Assembly: GCA_021323835.1 (NCBI GenBank)
Contig: JAJPKI010000321.1
Coordinates: 1-6,352 of the forward strand
From: Verrucomicrobiota bacterium
Lineage (GTDB): Bacteria > Verrucomicrobiota > Verrucomicrobiia > Limisphaerales > UBA11358
Reading direction: 5' to 3'
DNA: 6,352 nt
Shown: piece by piece, positions 1 to 5,903 of the stretch
Numbering within the stretch: the stretch's first letter is position 1
Layout of the letters: the number at the start of each line of letters is the position of its first letter
Translations under genes and position numbers: made by a program
The notes under the pieces: model-generated
What the model was told of the DNA's origin: nothing
The model's database searches: none
The model's input: only the letters and a program-made list of their open reading frames with translations

Positions 1-180
1 ATTCTCTCTCAAGAAGCTCCAAAACATTTTAGTCAGAATACAGGAGTCAAAATCCTTGATCAAAAAACTGTCCCTGGTGATCAAATCGCCCTGCGCCTTT
101 ATGTTCCGGGAGAAAAAAGTGAACACACATTCTTTCTTAAGAAGGTTGGCAATGAATGGAAGGTCAACGACATTCAATAA
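1..180 (+). CDS. C-terminal end of an unidentified protein (5' partial)
   Basis: An uninterrupted reading frame enters from the left edge in frame 1 and ends with TAA at 178-180, giving 59 residues with no start codon in the window. The last part (LRLYVPGEKSEHTFFLKKV followed by GNEWKVNDIQ) reads as real protein: alternating beta-strand-like stretches and a terminal 'GNEWKV' of the kind that ends small NTF2-like/DUF4878-like or lipoprotein-type domains. I do not recognise the family firmly and assign no function. It ends 14 bases before the start of the pseudopilin-like gene on the same strand, so the two could once have been co-transcribed. The frame is believable because the codons give balanced, non-repetitive protein sequence up to a clean stop, and the next recognisable gene begins right after it. 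Confidence 0.6.
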   Translation: MLSQEAPKHFSQNTGVKILDQKTVPGDQIALRLYVPGEKSEHTFFLKKVGNEWKVNDIQ

Positions 181-194
181 GCGTCCGACGATGC

Positions 195-639
195 ATGAAC
201 AAACCGCTCCAGTTCACGAAAGCGTTCACTCTTGTTGAATTGCTGGTGGTCATTGCCGTGATCGCCATTCTTGCGGCATTGCTTTTGCCTGTTTTGGGCA
301 GCGCAAAAAATCGGGCGCAACGAACGCTTTGTTTGCAATCTCAAACAAATCAACCTTGGGATGCGTCTATATTGGGATGATCATGCCGATTTTCCGCCCG
401 GAATCAAAAATACGCTTAGTGCACCGTTCGGTTATTGGACCGGCTACAAGGAACTCATGAAAAGTTACGTCGGCTTAAACGGCACGTCGTCGCCATCGGA
501 CAAGTTGTTTGCCTGTCCCGCAGACATATTTTACTACGATTTCTTTTTGAGAACTAACCATCCATATTTTACGGCTCAAAGTTTCGCTTTCCACCTCAAC
601 CCTCGTAAAAGGAGCATTGAAAATTATGGCATGGACTAA
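195..639 (+). pseudogene. Type II secretion/type IV pseudopilin-like protein, frameshifted and 3'-truncated
   Basis: The ATG at 195 begins MNKPLQFTKAFTLVELLVV, a class III (prepilin) leader: a short basic stretch, a cleavage site between Ala and Phe, Glu at mature position 5, and a hydrophobic helix running to about residue 34. Prepilin peptidase would process such a protein, which would then sit in the inner membrane or a pseudopilus. The start at 195 is preferred over the in-frame ATG at 156 because it gives the normal leader length and does not overlap the upstream gene. The 195 frame reads to ...AQRTLCL and then becomes nonsense, with a stop at 378-380. The family's typical continuation, NLKQINLGMRLYWDDHADFP, is found one frame over from 337 and stays open to TAA 637-639. 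One extra base, or two lost bases, near 336 therefore breaks the gene. Proteins of this type usually run well past 200 residues with an SxxxN/Y-rich 'FNG' region; here only about 147 codons remain, and the tail after 585 looks like non-homologous read-through into the next gene's leader. It could be a sequencing error for the frameshift, but the short 3' end would remain. Confidence 0.78.
607..614 (+). promoter_or_regulatory. Shine-Dalgarno site for the DUF3738 gene
   Basis: AAAAGGAG lies 11 bases before the ATG at 626 and only 2 bases before the in-frame TTG at 617. The spacing therefore favours ATG 626 as the start. It is the clearest ribosome binding site in the window; the two large genes downstream show none. 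It lies within the tail of the broken pseudopilin reading frame. Confidence 0.6.
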
Positions 640-1420
640 AGCAAAGACAGCAATTATTGGCGGAACAGCCGCACTGTTCTTGATTGGAACAACGGCAATA
701 ACAATGAAGAAAATTGATGCGTATAAAGCTTATCGCGATTCATGGCTTACGCCGAATTTGGATTCTGCAACGGTGGAGCAGTCTTTTCCTCAAGTGCGAA
801 TTTTACCTACACGATTTCCCAACAATCAAAACTTGTGGGAAAATGGCGAGGCTACCAAATGGGCCGGACTTAATGTGCCTGTCTCTGTAATAACGTGGGT
901 GGCTTATCAATGGTCGCCCGCGCGAGTTGTTTTTACAGCTCCGCAGCCGCGCGGCAAATATGATTTTATCGCCAGTTTGCCACAAGGTTCTTACCCGGCA
1001 TTGCAGCGCGAATTGAAAAATCAATTTGGCCTCATTGGCCGGCTCGAAACGAGAGACACAGATTGTTTTGTGCTCAAAGTGCGAACGCCAAATGCTCCGG
1101 GATTAAAGCCTCCGAACACCGGCGGAGACAATGATTGGAGCGGAATCGGACAATACGTTTGTGATGACCGTCCGCTTTCAACAGATGCTCCGCCTTTTGT
1201 GGGGCTTCAGCGTTTTCTGGAGCAATATTTCAACAAGCCGGTCGTTGATGAAACTGGTTTGACAAATCATTACAGCATTGACTTGAAATGGAACGAGCTT
1301 GGCCGCAGAGACCCTGGTAATCGGGCTTTGAAGCAAGCCATCCTTGACCAACTCGGACTGGAATTGGTCGCGACCAATATGCCGATTGAAATGCTCGTTG
1401 TTCAAAAAGCGGCAAATTGA
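626..1420 (+). CDS. DUF3738 / TIGR03435 family membrane-anchored protein
   Basis: The protein has 264 residues from ATG 626, chosen by the ribosome binding site at 607-614. Residues 1-7 are short and basic, about 8-26 form one hydrophobic segment (IIGGTAALFLIGTTAI), and the rest is soluble, so it should be anchored in the inner membrane with the body outside the cytoplasm. The body shows the succession typical of the soil-associated TIGR03435/DUF3738 family: an early 'PQVRILPTRFPN' strand (55-66), 'KYDFIASLP' (111-119), 'LQRELKNQFGLIGRLETRDT' (126-145), 'VLKVRTPNAPGLKP' (149-162), the hallmark 'KPVVDETGLTNHYSIDLKW' (204-222), and a final 'LDQLGLELVATNMPIEMLVV' (240-259). All are present in order with no gap, so the gene looks intact. 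The biochemical role of this family is unknown; it is strongly expanded in Acidobacteria and Verrucomicrobia and often lies near ECF sigma factors. Its start overlaps the broken pseudopilin frame by 14 bases. A serine recombinase remnant begins about 30 bases after its stop. Confidence 0.87.
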   Translation: MAWTKAKTAIIGGTAALFLIGTTAITMKKIDAYKAYRDSWLTPNLDSATVEQSFPQVRILPTRFPNNQNLWENGEATKWAGLNVPVSVITWVAYQWSPARVVFTAPQPRGKYDFIASLPQGSYPALQRELKNQFGLIGRLETRDTDCFVLKVRTPNAPGLKPPNTGGDNDWSGIGQYVCDDRPLSTDAPPFVGLQRFLEQYFNKPVVDETGLTNHYSIDLKWNELGRRDPGNRALKQAILDQLGLELVATNMPIEMLVVQKAAN

Positions 1421-1449
1421 AATAAATATCAAACACGACAAACATTTAT

Positions 1450-1773
1450 GAAAATAAAAAAGCACACCGGCGATATGCTGTTGCTCGCGGCTGGACGGTT
1501 AAAGATGTCTATGACCTTGCCGGTATTTCCGGCAAATCGGTTAAGGAACATCCCGAATGCAAACGGATGCTGGCCGACGTGAAGCGCGGCCACATCACCG
1601 GCCTAATCTTTTCCAAACTTGCGCGGCTTGCTCGCAACACCAAAGAACTTTTGGAATTTTCCGATTTCTTCCGCGACCACAACGCCGATTTGATTTCCAT
1701 TGTTGGGCAACATATTGCCGCACCAATTCCATGTCATTGGTTGTCATTCACTTATTCATGCACTTCTGCGTGA
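1450..1773 (+). pseudogene. Serine recombinase (resolvase/invertase) N-terminal domain remnant
   Basis: Frame 1 is open from 1426 to the TGA at 1771-1773. From about 1468 to 1701 it reads as the middle of a serine recombinase catalytic domain: RRYAVARGWTVKDVYDLAG, then SGKSVKEHPECKRMLADV, KRGHITGLIFSKLARLARN and TKELLEFSDFFRDHNADLIS. The 'FSKLARLARN' segment carries the conserved arginines of the family active site. No in-frame ATG exists upstream, and the YxRVS...Q segment with the catalytic serine is absent. After 'NADLISI' (about 1701) the expected continuation (LQESIDTSTPAGRLF-like) is missing in all three forward frames and the frame becomes unlike protein until the stop. The C-terminal recombinase and zinc-ribbon domains of the large serine recombinases are also absent. 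This is therefore an internal fragment of about 80 codons, not an active enzyme. Such enzymes move or invert mobile DNA, so the fragment is probably the scar of a lost mobile element. Confidence 0.82.
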
Positions 1774-1993
1774 AAAAGGTAACAACGAATTTTTGAAATT
1801 TTTAACGCGCTGACAGATTGCGTTTGCCAATACCTCGCACGCCAATTCACGCTTGCGGTTTTCCGCGCCGTGGCTCAGCTTTGGAACGTTAGGCGCATGT
1901 CCCAGCATGGACACTATTTATCATTATCACATCGAAGTCAGATTGGGACCGTGCACTTTTCTGGACAAGCCAAGAAGTCACGGCCGTTTGGAG

Positions 1994-2104
1994 ATGAGCC
2001 GTTATGTTGTATCGGCGACCCTCGTCGCGCTCATGACATTTTTCATTTTTGCTTTTTCGCACAAGCCGACAAAACAATTGAATCCGCAATATCAGCTCCA
2101 GTAA
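1994..2104 (+). CDS. Possible small membrane peptide (36 aa), tentative
   Basis: ATG 1994 to TAA 2102-2104 encodes MSRYVVSATLVALM..., with one hydrophobic helix at about residues 4-22 (including TFFIFAFS) followed by a polar, basic tail (HKPTKQLNPQYQLQ). That is the layout of a single-pass small membrane protein. A GGAG directly abuts the ATG (1990-1993), which is too close for a good Shine-Dalgarno site. A terminator-like hairpin begins 61 bases after the stop, which would make a compact transcription unit. Against it: I know no homologue, the frame extends upstream to 1853 without a better start, and an ORF this short can occur by chance. It could equally be the decayed end of a larger gene. 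Confidence 0.25.
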   Translation: MSRYVVSATLVALMTFFIFAFSHKPTKQLNPQYQLQ

Positions 2105-2164
2105 TTGGCGCAAACCCGAAACCCAATACAGAGCTCTGGCGATTGCTCAGTTCCTTGGTACTCG

Positions 2165-2188
2165 TTGGATCAGCCCGATCCAATTTTT
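2165..2188 (+). terminator. Candidate rho-independent terminator
   Basis: TTGGATC (2165-2171) and GATCCAA (2177-2183) form a perfect 7-bp stem around a 5-base loop (AGCCC), followed at once by TTTTT (2184-2188). The T run fits transcription on the plus strand only. The stem has just three G-C pairs, so the hairpin is weak for an intrinsic terminator. The nearest upstream candidate to be ended by it is the small ORF at 1994-2104. Confidence 0.45.
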
Positions 2189-2215
2189 CATGCTTCCGTC
2201 AAGTTAGTTCCATAA

Positions 2216-2231
2216 ATGACAAAATTGTCAT
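2216..2231. promoter_or_regulatory. 16-bp palindrome, possible operator
   Basis: ATGACAA-AA-TTGTCAT has perfect 7-base arms around a central AA. The two-base centre is too short for a stable RNA loop at full stem length, so a site for a dimeric DNA-binding protein is the more natural reading. It lies about 10 bases upstream of the candidate -35 element and 90 bases upstream of the glycosyltransferase start, a position fit for an activator or for a repressor acting at a distance. No regulator is encoded nearby. Confidence 0.3.
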
Positions 2232-2241
2232 CTGGCCAAGA

Positions 2242-2269
2242 TTGCGCCATCGATTGGCTTGGTTACAAT
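2242..2269 (+). promoter_or_regulatory. Candidate sigma-70-type promoter for the glycosyltransferase gene
   Basis: TACAAT at 2264-2269 differs from the TATAAT consensus by one base. TTGCGC at 2242-2247 lies 16 bases upstream and keeps only the TTG of the -35 consensus. Transcription would start near 2276, giving a leader of about 45 bases before ATG 2321. The -35 match is poor and promoter rules in this phylum are not well known to me, so this is tentative. Confidence 0.3.
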
Positions 2270-2290
2270 TTGCTTCACGAAAAAACGTTC

Positions 2291-2304
2291 GTTAAACGTT
2301 AAAC
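2291..2304 (+). repeat. Tandem heptamer GTTAAAC x2
   Basis: GTTAAAC occurs twice head to tail at 2291-2297 and 2298-2304, preceded by the related CGTTC. It sits in the presumed leader of the glycosyltransferase gene, 17 bases before its ATG. Two copies are too few to show a function. Confidence 0.3.
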
Positions 2305-2320
2305 CAAATTGCCATTATTT

Positions 2321-3946
2321 ATGACCAGACTTTTTGGCAATAACTACAATCTGAAATATGCAGAAGGCAAATTCGATGTCGAATCTCAAAAATGGCTTCG
2401 GTGGGGTTATTTCTTAATCGTAGTATTGTTGCTATACCGTTTGGCCTACATCGCCAGCGGTCAAATTAATCTTAGCCCTGATGAAGTTTTATACTGGCTT
2501 CAATCCAAACATCTTGCATTATCCTACTATAGTAAACCACCGCTAACTGCTTACACGCAACACCTTGGAACCATTCTTTGGGGAGACACTGAGTTTGGAA
2601 TACGCTTTTTCTCTCCCATCATTTCCGCACTAATTGCGTTAATCTGCCTGCGGTTTTGCGCGCGCGAAATCAACGCCCGCTTTGGTTTTATAATGGTGTT
2701 GGTTACTAATGCCACACCACTTCTAATGGTTGGCTCAACTTTGATGACCATTGATCCATTGAGCGTGTTGTTCTGGACTGCAGCGGTAATTGCTGGTTGG
2801 AGCGCAGTGCAGCCCGAGGGCAGAACACGTTACTGGCTTTGGGTGGGGCTGTGGATGGGGCTAGGATTTATCAGCAAATACACGGAACTATTCCAATTGC
2901 TTTGTTGGGTTGTATTTTTTGTTTTGTGGAAACCTGCGCGCCTTCACCTACGGCGGCCAGGTCCCTATCTCGCCTTGCTACTCAATATAGCAATTGCCCT
3001 CCCCGTGTTGATTTGGAACTGGCAAAATGATTGGGTAACAGTCGCACACGTTGGTGGACGGGCAGATTTCGGCAACACATTCAAATTTACCACGCGTTAC
3101 CTAATTGATTTTATCGGTTCCGAAGCAGGCGTGCTCCATCCGATATTTTTCGTTGGAATGATTTGGGCAGCAGTAGCGTTTTGGCGTGCTAAACCCCGCG
3201 ACCCGCGGATGGTATATTTTTTCAGCATGGGTGCGCCGTTGGTATTTGCCTATCTATTGCAATCGCTCCACGCCCGTGTTTTGCCGAATTGGATTGCGCC
3301 CGCAGTCGTGCCTCGCTTTTTTGTAATGGTGCTCTACTGGGACCAATACCGGCAACGACCTTGGGTCCGTCGCGGATTCTACACGGGATTAATCATAAGT
3401 TTAATTGCGATGATTTTTCTCACAGACACTGGATTCATAAAAATTTTCACTGGACACTATCTTCCCATGTCCATGGATCCCCAACGTCGCGTTCGCGGTT
3501 GGCCGGAAACGGCACGGGTCATCGACGAAGCCAGGCAAACTTTGCTCAAAGAGGGCAAGCCGGTCTTCGTCATCTGTCCGAGTTATGGCGCCACATCCGA
3601 AATAACGTTTTACCTGCCGGAGGCCAGATCGAGCGTGCCTGGCGTCCCAATCGTTTATTGTTCGGCAGAAAATCAGCCGGTAACTGAGTTTTATTTCTGG
3701 CCGGAATATCTCTTACAAAAACGCGTCGGCGATAACGCCATTTTCTTTAATCAGATTGCACTAGCTCGGAGTCAGGGCGATGTGATACCCGCTCCAGACT
3801 TACCGCCAAAAGATTTAGTGCGCCAGTTTGGCAGCGTAAAGAGCATTGGAGTTTTCCACAGCGACTTCCATGGCCGACCTATCCGGTGGTTCCAATTATT
3901 CGAGTGCCGCGACCTGCTTAAGTTGGATGAGAAGCCAAAACCATGA
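2321..3946 (+). CDS. Glycosyltransferase family 39 (ArnT/PMT-like) integral membrane protein
   Basis: A 541-residue protein from ATG 2321; the in-frame TTG at 2309 is less likely, and neither start has a visible ribosome binding site. Residues 28-46 form the first membrane helix, followed by a periplasmic loop with 'LSPDEVLYWLQSKHLALSYY' (51-70) and 'SKPPL' (71-75). This is the GT39/PMT_2 signature, in which the acidic DE pair (54-55) serves as catalytic or metal-binding residues and the PPL motif follows. About nine to ten further hydrophobic helices run to about residue 368. The conserved 'IWNWQNDWVT' lies at 231-240 and 'DPQRRVRGW' at 386-394. Residues from about 380 to the end form a soluble domain predicted to face the periplasm. 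Such enzymes move a single sugar from a polyprenyl-phosphate donor onto lipid, glycan or protein outside the cytoplasmic membrane; the actual donor and acceptor cannot be read from sequence. Length and motif order are normal, so it appears intact. The amidotransferase gene begins 64 bases downstream on the same strand, hinting at a shared surface-glycan role. Confidence 0.88.
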   Translation: MTRLFGNNYNLKYAEGKFDVESQKWLRWGYFLIVVLLLYRLAYIASGQINLSPDEVLYWLQSKHLALSYYSKPPLTAYTQHLGTILWGDTEFGIRFFSPIISALIALICLRFCAREINARFGFIMVLVTNATPLLMVGSTLMTIDPLSVLFWTAAVIAGWSAVQPEGRTRYWLWVGLWMGLGFISKYTELFQLLCWVVFFVLWKPARLHLRRPGPYLALLLNIAIALPVLIWNWQNDWVTVAHVGGRADFGNTFKFTTRYLIDFIGSEAGVLHPIFFVGMIWAAVAFWRAKPRDPRMVYFFSMGAPLVFAYLLQSLHARVLPNWIAPAVVPRFFVMVLYWDQYRQRPWVRRGFYTGLIISLIAMIFLTDTGFIKIFTGHYLPMSMDPQRRVRGWPETARVIDEARQTLLKEGKPVFVICPSYGATSEITFYLPEARSSVPGVPIVYCSAENQPVTEFYFWPEYLLQKRVGDNAIFFNQIALARSQGDVIPAPDLPPKDLVRQFGSVKSIGVFHSDFHGRPIRWFQLFECRDLLKLDEKPKP

Positions 3947-4010
3947 AGCCGAGAATTAAAAGTTATTTCAAAAAATCATTCTCATTTTACTGTCACCACA
4001 GCGTTTTGAT

Positions 4011-5900
4011 ATGTGCGGAATTTGCGGCGTTGTAAGCGTTGGCGGGTTGCGGCAGCCCGAAGCAGCTCGGCTCCGAACCAAAGCGATGTTACTTGCCCTT
4101 TCACATCGCGGACCTGACGCCGTCGGCATGGATGCTTCAAAGTCAGCTGTGTTGGGAGTAACACGTCTTTCAATTCGAGGTGGTGATGATGGTCTTCAAC
4201 CGATAATTGATGAAAAAAGTGGTGTCGTCGCTGTTTGCAATGGGGAGATAGACAACCATCGGGAATTGCGCCGCTGGCTTGAAGACCGAGGCCGACCAGT
4301 GCAACAGGCAACGGACGTGGCGGTAATCCCGGGGATGTATTTGGAGCTTGGCAAAGCATTCGCTGAAAAATTAATCGGCGCATTTGCCATCGCCGTTTGG
4401 GATCCACGCGAACGCCGATTGACTTTGGTTCGCGACCGGGCCGGTGAGCGCCCGCTGTTTTTTAGTCAAACCGACGACGACATCGTTTTCGCCACGGAAA
4501 TTGCCAGCCTTGTCTCCGCGTGCAAATTACCGGTGACATTTGACAACACTGCTTTACAACGTTACTTACAATTCGGATTGTTCGCCTCGCCAACCTCGCC
4601 GTTTACTAATATCCGGAAAGTTCCGCCCGGCGGCATTGTGCAAATTGATACAAGCGGTATCCGTCATTCAACTTACTGGCGTTGGAACAATGTCGAGATG
4701 GCAAAACAGAAACCGTCGCTCGATGCGTTTGATAAAATTTTTCGTAACGCGGTCCGGCGGCAAAGCGACGTGGACGTTGACTTCGGCTTATTCTTGAGCG
4801 GCGGATTGGACTCATCATTGGTCTCGGCGGTCACACGATCGTTATATCCCGAACGCACGCTGAATGCTTATACATTGCGCTTCAAAGTGGAGTCGTTCGA
4901 CGAAGGGAATTTTGCCGAGAGTGTTGCGACATCGTTAAAACTAAAACCGGTGCCAGTGTGGGTGCAGCCGGACGATCTTCCAAAAGCACTTTCGCTATTG
5001 ATCAAAACGGTTGGCGAACCACTTGCTGACCCGGCATGGATTCCCACAGCTCTCCTCGCGCATCGCGCAGCACAGGATGTGCCGATGGCATTAGTAGGCG
5101 AAGGCGCGGACGAAATATTCGGAGGTTATCCAACCTACATTGGAGCGGGAATCGCCGAACGGTCTGCAAGCCTGCCAGCTTGGCTTCGCGCTGTCATCCG
5201 TCGCATGGTCGAGTCGCTCCCAGTCAGCGAAAAAAAGATTTCCATTTCCTATCTACTGAAGCGTTTTGTTCAAGGTGCGGAACTTAGCGGCATGGCACGC
5301 CATGAATTATGGATGTCAAATATTACGCCAGTAATTTTAGTGCGCCTCGGTATTTCGCCTTGCATTTCGTGTGCACCTAAAGCCGAAAGCGGACTTTTAC
5401 TCGACCAGGTGCAGCGCTGGGATTTAGAAAGTTTCCTCGCTGAGGGATTACTTACCAAAGCCGACCGTGCCAGCATGAGCTCTGCGCTTGAATTGCGGTC
5501 GCCATTTCTCGATGAATCGGTCATGGCCTTTGCCGCTGGTTTGCCAGCAGCCGACCGCGTGCAAAATTTTTCCACGAAGATTTTTTTAAAAAATTATGCC
5601 CTGCGTTATTTGTCGAAATCCATTGTGCACCGGCGCAAGCGTGGGTTATCCGTGCCGATCGGCCACTGGCTGCGCGGGTCGCTGCACGAATGGGCGGCAG
5701 CAGCCTTGAGCAACCCACGTTTGGAACAAATTGGCCTTCGCACTTCAGTTGCGATAGAATTGTTGACCGAACATTGCAAGCATCGAGCCGATCACGCGCG
5801 AGCATTGTGGACACTGATTGTCTTAAGCAAATGGTTGAACTGGGCTGCGCAAGAAACCGTATGCGGCAATGTAATCCAATCGAACAGAATGTCGATGTAA
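4011..5900 (+). CDS. asnB: Asparagine synthetase (glutamine-hydrolysing) family amidotransferase
   Basis: A 629-residue two-domain enzyme. The N-terminal class II glutaminase domain (about 2-200) starts with MCGICGVV, so Cys2 is the nucleophile after Met removal. It also holds 'SHRGPD' (31-36), 'TRLSI' (51-55), 'CNGEI' (76-80), 'TD' (101-102) and 'RDRAGERPLFF' (141-151). The C-terminal synthetase domain (about 235-610) has the ATP pyrophosphatase loop SGGLDSS (263-269), 'GEGADEIFGGY' (363-373), 'LLTKADRASMSSALELRSPF' (480-499) and 'RRKRGLSVPIGHWLRG' (541-556). Ammonia released from glutamine is used to amidate an AMP-activated carboxylate, classically aspartate to asparagine. All key motifs are present, so the enzyme should be active. 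The usual NGEIYNY is NGEIDNH here, a small departure beside the glutamine pocket. ATG 4011 is fixed by the need for Cys at position 2; no ribosome binding site is seen. The 'RDRAGE+PL' form and the neighbouring GT39 enzyme resemble AsnB-like proteins in O-antigen or exopolysaccharide clusters, which may amidate sugar acids, so a glycan substrate is a real alternative to aspartate. The gene symbol reflects the family, not a proven substrate. Confidence 0.9.
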   Translation: MCGICGVVSVGGLRQPEAARLRTKAMLLALSHRGPDAVGMDASKSAVLGVTRLSIRGGDDGLQPIIDEKSGVVAVCNGEIDNHRELRRWLEDRGRPVQQATDVAVIPGMYLELGKAFAEKLIGAFAIAVWDPRERRLTLVRDRAGERPLFFSQTDDDIVFATEIASLVSACKLPVTFDNTALQRYLQFGLFASPTSPFTNIRKVPPGGIVQIDTSGIRHSTYWRWNNVEMAKQKPSLDAFDKIFRNAVRRQSDVDVDFGLFLSGGLDSSLVSAVTRSLYPERTLNAYTLRFKVESFDEGNFAESVATSLKLKPVPVWVQPDDLPKALSLLIKTVGEPLADPAWIPTALLAHRAAQDVPMALVGEGADEIFGGYPTYIGAGIAERSASLPAWLRAVIRRMVESLPVSEKKISISYLLKRFVQGAELSGMARHELWMSNITPVILVRLGISPCISCAPKAESGLLLDQVQRWDLESFLAEGLLTKADRASMSSALELRSPFLDESVMAFAAGLPAADRVQNFSTKIFLKNYALRYLSKSIVHRRKRGLSVPIGHWLRGSLHEWAAAALSNPRLEQIGLRTSVAIELLTEHCKHRADHARALWTLIVLSKWLNWAAQETVCGNVIQSNRMSM

Positions 5901-5903
5901 GCC

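Larger units (their letters stand above)
1774..2320. other. Gene-poor spacer of about 550 bases with no recognised gene
   Basis: No protein family is recognisable on either strand. One plus-strand frame is open from 1783 to 2295 (171 codons) but gives Ser-, His- and Cys-rich sequence resembling an out-of-frame translation, so I do not call it a gene. A second frame at 1703-1813 ends in a protein-like tail (ALLREKGNNEFLKFLTR) that may be the end of another decayed gene. Within the spacer, a small membrane-peptide ORF, a terminator-like hairpin, a palindrome, a candidate promoter and a heptamer repeat are listed separately. Its place beside the recombinase scar suggests old insertion or deletion activity, which is inference. 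Confidence 0.5.

Noticed and set aside
330..336. Programmed ribosomal frameshift site in the pseudopilin.
   Set aside because: No slippery heptamer, internal Shine-Dalgarno sequence or downstream stem is visible, and the gene also lacks its 3' half, so decay explains more.
1448..1582. ORF of 44 codons starting MKIKKHTGDML.
   Set aside because: It is out of frame with the recognisable recombinase sequence covering the same DNA and resembles no protein.
1855..1866. GCGG-TTTT-CCGC hairpin as a terminator.
   Set aside because: The stem is only 4 bp and is followed by GC-rich sequence, not a T run.
1801..1894. Possible integron attC site: TTTTAAC near 1800-1806 and GTTAGGC at 1888-1894, with a GGCTCAGCTTTGGAAC-like right side.
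   Set aside because: The outer boxes pair only partly, the inner boxes have unequal spacing (about 2 versus 8 bases), and no second site or integrase is present.
3982..4407. 141-codon minus-strand ORF over the start of the amidotransferase gene.
   Set aside because: It is antisense to a strongly recognisable gene, with shadow-type composition (Arg, His, Pro rich) and no family motif.
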